Source: Acidobacteriaceae bacterium
Lineage (GTDB): Bacteria; Acidobacteriota; Terriglobia; Terriglobales; Acidobacteriaceae
Direction: 5' to 3'
Assembly (NCBI GenBank): GCA_030049955.1
Contig: JASIJX010000578.1
Location: 1-16,196 of the forward strand
Length of the DNA stretch: 16,196 nucleotides
Of this stretch, positions 1 to 5,922 are shown piece by piece. Within the stretch, counting starts at the first letter, position 1. Every line of letters starts with the position of its first letter. A program made the translations under genes and the position numbers. Under the pieces are notes generated by a model, which saw only the letters and a program-made list of their open reading frames with translations, was not told the origin of the DNA and made no database searches.

Positions 1-95
1 TCGATGGCGCGGCCGTTGCGGGCGCGATCCTTCTCGATCACCACGATGCGGTAGTAAGGCTGCTTGCGGGCGCCTATGCGCGCCAGGCGAATCAT
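1..95 (-). CDS. rpsP: 30S ribosomal protein S16 (N-terminal part, runs off the window)
   Basis: The reverse strand from 95 reads MIRLARIGARKQPYYRIVVI and onward through EKDRARNGRAI, the typical S16 N-terminus: basic MIRLxRxGxKxxPxYRIVV strand followed by a D/R-rich turn. S16 is an assembly protein of the small ribosomal subunit. Only 31 codons are inside the window and the gene continues to the left. The start has only a weak, distant purine patch (AAGGAAA about 20 nt upstream). rpsP often lies downstream of ffh, but here the upstream neighbour is a roughly 540-bp non-coding stretch, so it probably has its own promoter. Identity is confident despite truncation. Confidence 0.93.
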   Translation of the reverse strand, partial: MIRLARIGARKQPYYRIVVIEKDRARNGRAI

Positions 96-635
96 GACCA
101 CTGGATTACGTTTCCTTTCAATCTCAACTGTGTTGCCCGGTTTCCGGGTTGCCGATATTCGGGGCGGGCCGCTTCGCGGAAAGCCAGACACACAATCGCC
201 GCCGCCAAGGCGCAACACTTAAGTATCGCCGAAAGTGGCGCGTGGAGGCAAATGCGCGCGGTAGGTGGCAGTGTCACAATCTCAATTGTTTTGAAAGGGC
301 ACGGCTTCAGCCGTGCCGTAAAATTTCGCGAGATGTGGCGCGTGGTCGCATTGCGCCCCGCGTCCTCCGGGTGGACTCAAAAAGCCCGAAACTTTGCCTC
401 GAATTTACTATCGATTTGCCACAATCGTTTCGAGCAGCGAAAAAGGACAGGAGACCCATTCCGTAGCTCTCACCGTCCATCTTTCTTTTTGGCCGGAGCT
501 TCGCCAGATGACGCCGTATGTTATTGATTCTAAGCTGCAAGCAAGTTCTTGCGGCACACAAACATAGCGGCCAACGGCGCAGAACCCCTTGCGATATCAC
601 GAACTTGCCGTCAGGCGCGGGCCGGGCCGTCGCTT
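96..635. other. Non-coding stretch upstream of rpsP
   Basis: I see no convincing gene here. The short open frames overlap each other, lack ribosome-binding sites and look like high-GC chance frames. It holds one hairpin repeat (287-335, listed separately) and an 11-bp direct repeat GTGGCGCGTGG at 235-245 and 335-345, exactly 100 bp apart. It presumably contains the rpsP promoter on the minus strand, but I could not pick a convincing -10/-35 pair. Confidence 0.6.
287..335. repeat. REP-like hairpin repeat, copy 1
   Basis: The core GGCACGGCT-TC-AGCCGTGCC (298-317) is a perfect 9-bp stem with a 2-nt loop. An outer stem GTTTTG (288-293) with TAAAAT (319-324) closes it through four A-T pairs and two G-T (G-U in RNA) wobbles. 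The same architecture recurs at 10189-10235 with compensatory stem changes. The first 17 nt (TGTTTTGAAAGGGCACG) are identical in the two copies, and both end near GATG. It lies between two minus-strand genes. There is no U-tract after the stem, so it does not look like a classical terminator. Confidence 0.8.
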
Positions 636-1001
636 TCAGACAGCCTCACTCGCGATCTCGAACAGCGCCATCTGCGAGCCCTCCGGGAAGATAAAGATAA
701 GCGCCGAGGCCAGCTTCAAGTCGCCGGGGATCGGGATATCGGGGAAGGCGCGAGTATCGCCGTATTTGAATCCGGTGGCCGCGGCGGGATCGAAGCGCAG
801 GAACGGCTCCGATCGCTGTTCGCCCGGCCGAACCCACACTAGCCGGTCCGGGCCAATAAAGACGTGTCCCACCAGTCCCGTGGCCACCGAGCCACGGCCT
901 AGATAAAGAGCCTGTACGGTGATGGACTCCGTAATGAGCTTATGCAGCAGGTCGGCGGCATCGCGTTCCGTGATATCGGCTCCGGTTCCGGAGGAAGGCA
1001 T
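636..1001 (-). CDS. Hypothetical protein, 121 aa, downstream of cfa
   Basis: Not recognised. The start ATG (1001-999) is preceded by GGGAG about 8 nt upstream, which supports this start. The protein is soluble-looking, with no signal peptide or membrane segment. An N-terminal helix (about residues 10-26, ITERDAADLLHKLITES) is followed by alternating beta-rich segments, including HVFIGPDRLVWVRPGEQ and LASALIFIFPEGSQMALFEI, suggesting a small beta-sheet domain. It lies 56 bp behind the cyclopropane synthase gene on the same strand, so co-transcription is plausible, but nothing in the sequence links it to lipid chemistry. A good ribosome-binding site and credible protein composition make it a likely real gene. 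Confidence 0.7.
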   Translation of the reverse strand: MPSSGTGADITERDAADLLHKLITESITVQALYLGRGSVATGLVGHVFIGPDRLVWVRPGEQRSEPFLRFDPAAATGFKYGDTRAFPDIPIPGDLKLASALIFIFPEGSQMALFEIASEAV

Positions 1002-1028
1002 GATCAGACTCCCAATCTGACGGTTTCT

Positions 1029-1082
1029 CTAAAAATCTGTCTCTCTGGCAAGTCTCGCTAGAAATTAGATCTCTCAGGCAAG
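1029..1082. repeat. Imperfect tandem duplication at the cfa 3' end
   Basis: On the plus strand, a copy at 1029-1052 (starting CTAAAAATCT, ending CTCTCTGGCAAG) resembles a copy at 1058-1082 (starting CTAGAAATTAG, ending CTCTCAGGCAAG). The two are 29 bp apart start to start and differ by several substitutions and about one indel. The second copy contains the cfa stop codon, so duplication here moved or re-created the end of the gene. Confidence 0.5.
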
Positions 1083-2365
1083 CTTAAATCGCGTTTGCCG
1101 CCGCCCGTCTCGCGCGAAGCGTACCAGTCATCCCGGGTTAGCGGCAGGCGGCAATTGCCACGATCAGGCCGGCTGAGCAGAACCTGGTAGAGTCCAATGT
1201 CTCCGCGCCGGAATGCCGCCGCCGACCCGGCCATATACAGCAGCCAGATGCGGTAGGTCGTCTTCGGCACCAGGCGGAGCAGGGCATCGGCATCGCGGCG
1301 CAGGCCCTCGACCCAGCAGCGCAGCGTTAGCTCGTAATGCTGGCGTAGATTTTCCACGTCGCGCACCTCCAGCCCCTGCGTCTCCGCCGCGGTCAGAGCC
1401 TGGGGCAGCGTCACCAGCCGGCCGTCGGGAAAAACATACCTGCTGATGAAAGAGCTCTGCCGCACCGGTGCGGCCGTCGCTCGCGCAATGCCGTGATTGA
1501 GCATCAGGCCGCCCGGGCGCAGCCGCCTGCGGGCAATGCCGAAGTAGACTGGCAGATTTTTCAGCCCCACGTGCTCGAACATGCCCACACTGGCGATCTT
1601 GTCGAAAGAGCGGCTATCGTGCTCGAGGTCGCGGTAGTCGCCCAGCTCAACCGAGCAGCAGCCATCGAGCCCGGCGAGCTCGATGCGCCGCTGCGCCGTC
1701 GCGGCCTGTTCGCGGCTCAGCGTAATGCCGTGCGCCTGCGCACCGTGCTCCTGCGCCGCATGCATGGGCAGGCTGCCCCAGCCGCAGCCGATGTCGAGAA
1801 ACCGCTCGCCCGGCTCCAGCCGCAGCTTGCGGCACACCAGATCGAGCTTCTGCTTCTGCGCCTGGTCGAGCGTCTGCTCCGGCCAGCGAAAATAGGCGCA
1901 GGAGTACGCCAGCGTCTCGCCCAGCCAGGAGGCGAAGAACTCCACCGGCTGATCGTAGTGGTAGGCAATCGAAGCGCGATCGCGGCGGCGCGAGCTGAGT
2001 GCGCCGAGCCTGGCAAGCTGGCCAAGACCGAATGCCGCTGCGGCAAATCGCTCCGCAATCTGGTGGCGCAGACGGCGCGGGCGGTCGAAGATATGCTCGG
2101 CGATGGCGAAGGCGGAAAACAGGTCGCCTTCCACATCCAGGCTTTCGTGGATAAAGGCCTCACCAAGCGTCACTTCGTTCGGCGCCACGAGCAGCGCCGC
2201 CAGTGCGCTGCGCTCTTTAAGGACGATGGTGCAGACCGGCGGCGCGTCGCCATGTGAAAACCACTGCGATCCGTCCCACAGACGTATTGCAAACGGCGGA
2301 CCCGAATAGCCGTCAAAGAGTTGTTTGAAAACGGCCTGCTTACTGGCCGGAAGAGAAGCGAACAT
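1058..2365 (-). CDS. cfa: Cyclopropane-fatty-acyl-phospholipid synthase
   Basis: 435 aa, a normal length for the family. It would transfer a methylene from S-adenosylmethionine to cis double bonds of membrane phospholipid acyl chains, stiffening the membrane under stress. The N-terminal domain (about 1-130) precedes the family signature HYDQPVEFFASWLGETLAYS (136-155). SAM motif I, FLDIGCGWGSL, is at 189-199, and GMFEHVG (261-267) supplies the conserved Glu264. NHGIA (290-294) matches the His/Ile pair of the bicarbonate site in the E. coli enzyme, and C156 lies in the SCAYF segment. The C-terminal FRRGDIGLYQVLLSR is also typical. A GGAAAGGA patch lies upstream of the ATG but further than usual (over 10 nt). 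The last codons and stop lie in one copy of an imperfect tandem duplication (1029-1082). The 121-aa gene follows 56 bp downstream. Confidence 0.93.
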   Translation of the reverse strand: MFASLPASKQAVFKQLFDGYSGPPFAIRLWDGSQWFSHGDAPPVCTIVLKERSALAALLVAPNEVTLGEAFIHESLDVEGDLFSAFAIAEHIFDRPRRLRHQIAERFAAAAFGLGQLARLGALSSRRRDRASIAYHYDQPVEFFASWLGETLAYSCAYFRWPEQTLDQAQKQKLDLVCRKLRLEPGERFLDIGCGWGSLPMHAAQEHGAQAHGITLSREQAATAQRRIELAGLDGCCSVELGDYRDLEHDSRSFDKIASVGMFEHVGLKNLPVYFGIARRRLRPGGLMLNHGIARATAAPVRQSSFISRYVFPDGRLVTLPQALTAAETQGLEVRDVENLRQHYELTLRCWVEGLRRDADALLRLVPKTTYRIWLLYMAGSAAAFRRGDIGLYQVLLSRPDRGNCRLPLTRDDWYASRETGGGKRDLSLPERSNF

Positions 2366-2484
2366 TGCCCCGGGGCGTCCTTTCCGGGTCAGCGCGGATG
2401 CCGCAAGGTTCCGGCCTCCTCCGCCACTGATCCTCGACGAGAACAGCCAACAATGCCTGCCGAAACAGGATCACATGCTTCCGG

Positions 2485-2527
2485 CGATGGATGCAGGATA
2501 AATTCAACCGATGGAGGATAAATTCAA
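2485..2527 (+). promoter_or_regulatory. Tandem direct repeat just upstream of a -35 box: candidate activator site
   Basis: AGGATAAATTCAA occurs at 2495-2507 and again at 2515-2527, perfect over 13 bp with a 20-bp period (close to two helical turns). Each copy is preceded by CGATGG (2485-2490 and 2509-2514); the first has 4 extra bases between the parts. The second copy ends exactly where the proposed -35 box begins (2528). This placement on one DNA face is what a class II activator or a two-component response regulator would use. No regulator gene lies next to it. Confidence 0.5.
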
Positions 2528-2556
2528 TTGCCGGCCAAATACACCGGCGCTACACT
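2528..2556 (+). promoter_or_regulatory. Sigma70-type promoter of the secreted-protein gene
   Basis: TTGCCG (2528-2533), a 17-nt spacer, then TACACT (2551-2556). The start of transcription would fall near 2562-2564, giving a very short leader that begins at the GAAAGGAAGG ribosome-binding site. The match is good but predicted by eye only. Confidence 0.5.
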
Positions 2557-2578
2557 TTTCTCCGAAAGGAAGGACGCC

Positions 2579-3400
2579 ATGAAAGTTACCGGCCCAGTGC
2601 GCATTTCTGTGCTTGCGGCGTTCGCGATCGCCGCAGCGAGTAGCCTTCACGCACAAGTCATAGTTAGTTCGCAGGGGGTTGTGGGTGCCGGCGGCGGGGT
2701 TGGTGCGTCAGGGGTAGCATTGGGTCTGCGAGGACTCGAGGGTGCGCCGTATTCTGCCACCCGGACGACCACAAGAGTACAAACACTGGCTGACGGAACC
2801 ACCATCACGCATACGACGACGGCAAAGGAGGCCCGCGACTCCGAGGGACGCACTTACCACGCGACGGAGCTCGATACGGCCCTGACCGGCCGGCAGCATG
2901 TCACCATCTATAACGTGTTTGACCCGGTGAACGGTATCCAAATGAATTGGACATCGAACAGCCAAACCGTAACCCTAAACCACTTTCCTCAACCGCAGCC
3001 GGCGCATCACGTCCCCGTTCAGCAAAACAACCAGGTAACCACACCGGTTCCGCCGCGAGTCCAGCCTAAGCCGAATCCAGACTTCCATATCGAGGATCTT
3101 GGGACGCAAAACATCAATGGCGTGCTCGCTCATGGCCGGCGGATCACGCGCATCATTCCCGCGGGCAGCGAAGGCAACGACCAGCAGATTACGGTGACCA
3201 CCGAGTCGTGGACTTCGTCCGAACTCCACACCGAGATCCTGCAGATCACCGATGATCCGCGTTCAGGAAATTCGCGCATGGAGCTTTCCGATATCGATCG
3301 CAGCGAGCCGGACCCGAGTCTCTTTCAGGCGCCCGCGGGTTACACGGTGCAGGAGATGCAGCCGGTGCAACGGAACGTCGAGGACACGAATCCTCAGTAA
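2579..3400 (+). CDS. Secreted protein of unknown function, 273 aa
   Basis: The ATG at 2579 is chosen over an in-frame TTG at 2528 for two reasons. GAAAGGAAGG sits just upstream (2564-2573), and the protein then opens with a clean signal peptide (MKVTGPVRISVLAAFAIAAA...SSLHA, cleavage after residue 25). The TTG is better explained as a -35 element. The mature part starts Gly-rich (33-58), then a Thr/Arg-rich strand region with LADGTTITHTTTAKEARDSE (70-89). A Pro/Gln-rich linker (137-168) is followed by a second beta domain (LGTQNINGVLAHGRRITRIIPAG, then a DDPRSG and EPDPSLFQAPAGYTV ending). I recall this two-part plan from many uncharacterised acidobacterial exported proteins, but no function is known to me. 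It ends 11 bp from the stop of the convergent membrane-protein gene. Confidence 0.82.
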   Translation: MKVTGPVRISVLAAFAIAAASSLHAQVIVSSQGVVGAGGGVGASGVALGLRGLEGAPYSATRTTTRVQTLADGTTITHTTTAKEARDSEGRTYHATELDTALTGRQHVTIYNVFDPVNGIQMNWTSNSQTVTLNHFPQPQPAHHVPVQQNNQVTTPVPPRVQPKPNPDFHIEDLGTQNINGVLAHGRRITRIIPAGSEGNDQQITVTTESWTSSELHTEILQITDDPRSGNSRMELSDIDRSEPDPSLFQAPAGYTVQEMQPVQRNVEDTNPQ

Positions 3401-3411
3401 GTATTTCCCTA

Positions 3412-4623
3412 TTATTGGGGCGTTTGTTCTGGAGTTTGGGTCACACCCGGGCAGGCGCGGACGCGGAACCAAGGCGCGTCTAGCCAGCCCCGGTGCAGCT
3501 CCGGGCATACGCTGCCGCCGATGGGCGTCGCGTCGTACACTCCTGGGGCGACGCTCACGTCCTCCATTGTTTCCACCGGGCCCCAGGGCTGCAGGCGCAG
3601 ATAGTATTTCGTCGAACGGCCATGCGTAACATGATGACCGGTGACCTCTGCCGTGTAGAGCGCACCCTGCGACTGATCGAAGAAGACATCAGAGTCCGCG
3701 ACTGCGCCCAAACCATAGAGAGCAGCAAAGGCAACGAGCGCCAGCAGCGCGCCGCGGTTTCCGCTCTTGCGCGCCGGGCTGAACAGGGCGACGAGGAGCG
3801 CCAAAGCCGTCACCGCCATCAGCGCCATCAGCGGTTTAAGAGAGAAAAAATGCGGTTCGCGCATGGCGTAGATCATGCCAAGACTGGAAACCATCAATGT
3901 GTAGCTGGCTTCGCCGCGCGGGTCGGAGCGCCTTTTGAATGCGGTGTAAAGCAGCGGCGAGCGCAGGCAGAAAAAAGCGGCCACGAAGGGCCCGAGGATG
4001 AGCGCCACAGCGCACGGCTCGAGCCATGGTTTTGAGCCGAAGTTCAATCCGGCGGCAGCGGCGGCCGTAATCACCACCAGGGCCGTGGCGTTGCGTTTGG
4101 CAGCTTTGAGCGCGCCCAGCCGCTCTTCCGGCGTGGCGCCCAGATCCTGCCGCTCCTTGATTTCCGCCAGCAGCGCTTCGCGGTCGCGCAAGTCGAGGTC
4201 GGGAATTTGCTGCATCCATGCGCGGTAATCGCCATCGGTTTTAAAGCTCGATCGGATCGAGATAGGCCTGCGGCCGTTCTTCAGGATTAACTGCCGGAAC
4301 GATCCATAGCGCGACCGCAAAGTGCGGAAGCCTTCAATCTCGTTCAGCTCGGCTGAGCGGGTGCGGAAGACTCCGCGCACCTCAATGCGGGAGCCGTCGA
4401 TGAGGATGCGCGAACGAAAGCCCAGCAAAAGCAAGTATGCGCCCAGAGCCAAAAAGACGGCGGCGAGCGGTAGGATCGAAGCGGCGCCCGGATGCGCAAG
4501 GGCGGAACTTGCTATGCGAAGCCCGCTAAAGGTGAACAGAGTGCCGAACAGCCCACAAAAGCACTTTTGCCACCACCTGTACCCATAGACACGATTCAGC
4601 GCAGCTTGCGCCGTTGCATTCAT
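3412..4623 (-). CDS. Polytopic membrane protein with PH-like insert, unknown function
   Basis: 403 aa. Hydrophobic segments lie near 21-42, 50-69, 178-194, 202-220, 263-282 and 289-308, so roughly six membrane passes. Residues 71-145 (RILIDGSRIEVRG...LNEIEGFRTL...LILKNGRRPISI) look like the small beta domain of bacterial PH-like proteins: a strand carrying RSAEL and a turn rich in Gly and Arg. A soluble tail (about 318-403) carries two Cys (373, 391), which could pair if it is periplasmic. The ATG has GGAG about 8 nt upstream. It is divergent from the esterase gene with an inverted repeat between them, and convergent with the secreted-protein gene. I do not recognise a named family. Confidence 0.75.
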   Translation of the reverse strand: MNATAQAALNRVYGYRWWQKCFCGLFGTLFTFSGLRIASSALAHPGAASILPLAAVFLALGAYLLLLGFRSRILIDGSRIEVRGVFRTRSAELNEIEGFRTLRSRYGSFRQLILKNGRRPISIRSSFKTDGDYRAWMQQIPDLDLRDREALLAEIKERQDLGATPEERLGALKAAKRNATALVVITAAAAAGLNFGSKPWLEPCAVALILGPFVAAFFCLRSPLLYTAFKRRSDPRGEASYTLMVSSLGMIYAMREPHFFSLKPLMALMAVTALALLVALFSPARKSGNRGALLALVAFAALYGLGAVADSDVFFDQSQGALYTAEVTGHHVTHGRSTKYYLRLQPWGPVETMEDVSVAPGVYDATPIGGSVCPELHRGWLDAPWFRVRACPGVTQTPEQTPQ

Positions 4624-4636
4624 CCTGTTTCTCCGT

Positions 4637-4667
4637 GCTTCCGCCTTTGTATCACAGCAGCGGAAGC
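4637..4667. promoter_or_regulatory. Perfect 8-bp inverted repeat in a divergent promoter region
   Basis: GCTTCCGC (4637-4644) and GCGGAAGC (4660-4667) are exact reverse complements separated by 15 nt. They lie between the starts of the membrane-protein gene (minus) and the esterase gene (plus). The match continues outward as CTCCG / CGGAG if a 2-nt insertion on the left is allowed. It could be a repressor operator acting on both genes; no partner regulator is visible. Confidence 0.35.
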
Positions 4668-4724
4668 GGAGTGCGGGTACCTTAGTGACATGCCGCTGCT
4701 ATGATGCGAAGCGGAATCAACCGG

Positions 4725-5453
4725 ATGAACCGCGAGTATCACAAATGGCATTCGCCACGGCTGGGCCGCGCGATGGAGCTGCTCGTTTTTGGCCACGCTG
4801 GACTGCCCGCGATCGTCTTTCCTACCTCCGGCGGGCGGTTTTACGAGTTCGAAGATCAGGGCATGGTGGCCGCGCTGGCCGCAAAAATCGGTGCCGGCGA
4901 ACTGCAGCTCTATTGCGTCGACTCGGTGAACATGGAGAGCTGGTATAACCGCAATGCTCCGCCGCGCCGGCGCATCGTGCGCCACATGCAGTTCGAGGAG
5001 TACGTGATCCACGAAGTAACGCCTCTGGTCCGCCACAAAAATCTGGTGCGCCACAGGAACTCCGGCTCGCCGCTCATGGCCATGGGCTGCAGTTTCGGCG
5101 GATACCATGCCGTGAATATCGCGCTGCGCCATCCGCAGCTTTTCACCGGCTTCGTTTCGCTCTCCGGCGCCTTCGATCTGACAGGTTTCCTCGACGGCTA
5201 CTGCGACCAGGACTGCTACTACCATCTGCCAACGCATTATCTCCCTCGGCTGACTGACCGCCAGTATCTCGACAAGTACGCGCGCTGCCGGTACTTGCTG
5301 GCAACCGGATGGGACGACCAGTGCCTGGCGCAGAACCAGCAGCTCGATCGCATCCTGACTGAGCAGGGAATTGCGCACGATTTCTACGTATGGGATGCGC
5401 AGAACTCGCACGACTGGCCCACTTGGCAACGCATGGCGCAGTTGTATCTCTAG
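4725..5453 (+). CDS. Alpha/beta-hydrolase, putative esterase family
   Basis: A serine hydrolase resembling the esterase D/putative esterase group; natural substrate unknown. The nucleophile elbow GCSFGG (residues 121-126 from this start) gives Ser123. The C-terminal NSHDWPTWQ supplies His229, and DD at 197-198 (in TGWDDQ) is the likely acid. The N-terminus HKWHSPRLGRAMELLVFGHA and FPTSGGRFYEFED are typical of the group as I recall it. I chose the ATG at 4725 (MNREYHKW) because homologues I recall begin there and GGA lies about 10 nt upstream. In-frame ATGs at 4701 and 4704 would add 8 or 7 residues but have no ribosome-binding site. There is no signal peptide, so it is probably cytoplasmic. 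It is divergent from the 403-aa membrane protein. Confidence 0.85.
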   Translation: MNREYHKWHSPRLGRAMELLVFGHAGLPAIVFPTSGGRFYEFEDQGMVAALAAKIGAGELQLYCVDSVNMESWYNRNAPPRRRIVRHMQFEEYVIHEVTPLVRHKNLVRHRNSGSPLMAMGCSFGGYHAVNIALRHPQLFTGFVSLSGAFDLTGFLDGYCDQDCYYHLPTHYLPRLTDRQYLDKYARCRYLLATGWDDQCLAQNQQLDRILTEQGIAHDFYVWDAQNSHDWPTWQRMAQLYL

Positions 5454-5507
5454 CCAGCGCAGCCGCCGGGATCTTTTTCTATTTGCAACAGAGTTTTCAC
5501 AATCCAA

Positions 5508-5521
5508 CCGCCTTCAGGCGG
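5508..5521 (-). terminator. Small GC-rich hairpin between convergent genes
   Basis: CCGCCT-TC-AGGCGG forms a 6-bp stem in the 116-bp gap between the esterase stop (5453) and the repressor stop (5570). Read on the minus strand it is followed by TTGGATTGTG, a poor T-rich tail, so it may weakly terminate the repressor transcript. No strong terminator is present. Confidence 0.3.
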
Positions 5522-5569
5522 CTAGCATCGTCAACAGCCGCCGAGCCGGCCAACGCGCCGCAGGAGCAG

Positions 5570-5842
5570 CTACTTCAAATAAGCATGGACCAGGTCGATA
5601 AGGTCTTCGGCCAGTTCGGGGGCGATCTGCTCCTTGGCGCCGTCAACCAGGTGAAAGCGGATATGTGTCTCAAGCACCTCGGCCATCAGCGCGTTGACCC
5701 CGCCGCGCACCGCAGCCAGCAGCATGAGCTGGTCGCCGCAGTCGGCTTCGCCGTTCAGGGAGCGCTCTACCGCGTCGAGCTGGCCACGCACCTTGCGCAG
5801 GCGCTGCAGCAGCTTCACTTTCTCACGTTCCTGGTGCGACAT
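5570..5842 (-). CDS. Metal-sensing transcriptional repressor, CsoR/RcnR/FrmR family (RcnR-like ligand set)
   Basis: 90 aa, all-helical DUF156-type repressor. These proteins form tetramers, bind GC-rich operators, and release DNA on binding metal or reacting with aldehyde. Recognisable segments are RKVRGQLDAVERSL (16-29), AAVRGGVNALMAEVLETHI (43-61) and the C-terminal DLVHAYLK. The residues at the sensor positions are His3, Cys35, His60 and His64, with the N-terminal Met-Ser-His, numbered exactly as in E. coli RcnR (Ni/Co sensor). FrmR lacks His3, and CsoR copper sensors use Cys-His-Cys. The start is firm: GGAGGAAGC abuts the ATG. It is divergently arranged with the porin gene over an 80-bp gap that contains a dyad, so autoregulation plus porin control is likely. 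The metal is inferred, not shown. Confidence 0.9.
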   Translation of the reverse strand: MSHQEREKVKLLQRLRKVRGQLDAVERSLNGEADCGDQLMLLAAVRGGVNALMAEVLETHIRFHLVDGAKEQIAPELAEDLIDLVHAYLK

Positions 5843-5857
5843 GCTTCCTCCAAAGGG

Positions 5858-5888
5858 TTGACTATACCCTCCCAGGGTATGGTATCTA
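5858..5888 (+). promoter_or_regulatory. Overlapping divergent promoters with dyad operator (repressor/porin)
   Basis: ACTATACCCT (5861-5870), CCC, AGGGTATGGT (5874-5883) is an inverted repeat with 9 of 10 arm positions paired; the inner 7 (ATACCCT/AGGGTAT) are perfect. For the porin, TTGACT (5858-5863) is a good -35, with GTATCT (5882-5887) or TATCTA (5883-5888) as -10 at 18-19 nt spacing. On the minus strand, TATAGT (complement of 5861-5866) is a good -10 for the repressor gene. A protein bound to the dyad would cover both promoters. A further G-tract, GGGAGTGGGGGTAG (5889-5902), follows. GC tracts flanked by TA-rich ends are typical of CsoR/RcnR operators. Confidence 0.65.
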
Positions 5889-5922
5889 GGGAGTGGGGGT
5901 AGCGTTGCGTCTTTTCTATTGT

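Noticed and set aside
235..345. GTGGCGCGTGG direct repeat 100 bp apart as a CRISPR or att site
   Set aside because: Only two 11-bp copies, no spacer regularity, no integrase and no tRNA nearby.
307..600. 97-aa open frame on the minus strand upstream of rpsP
   Set aside because: It runs through the REP-like hairpin, has no ribosome-binding site and no protein-like features.
1493..2257. 254-aa open frame on the plus strand
   Set aside because: Antisense to cfa; no domain and no ribosome-binding site.
4620..5507. 295-aa open frame on the minus strand
   Set aside because: Antisense to the esterase, which has a clear GCSFGG elbow and HDWPTW end.
5858..5888. MerR-type promoter (long spacer with dyad between -35 and -10)
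   Set aside because: The spacing is suggestive, but no MerR-family gene is adjacent, while a CsoR/RcnR repressor is divergently encoded. The -10 assignment is also uncertain.
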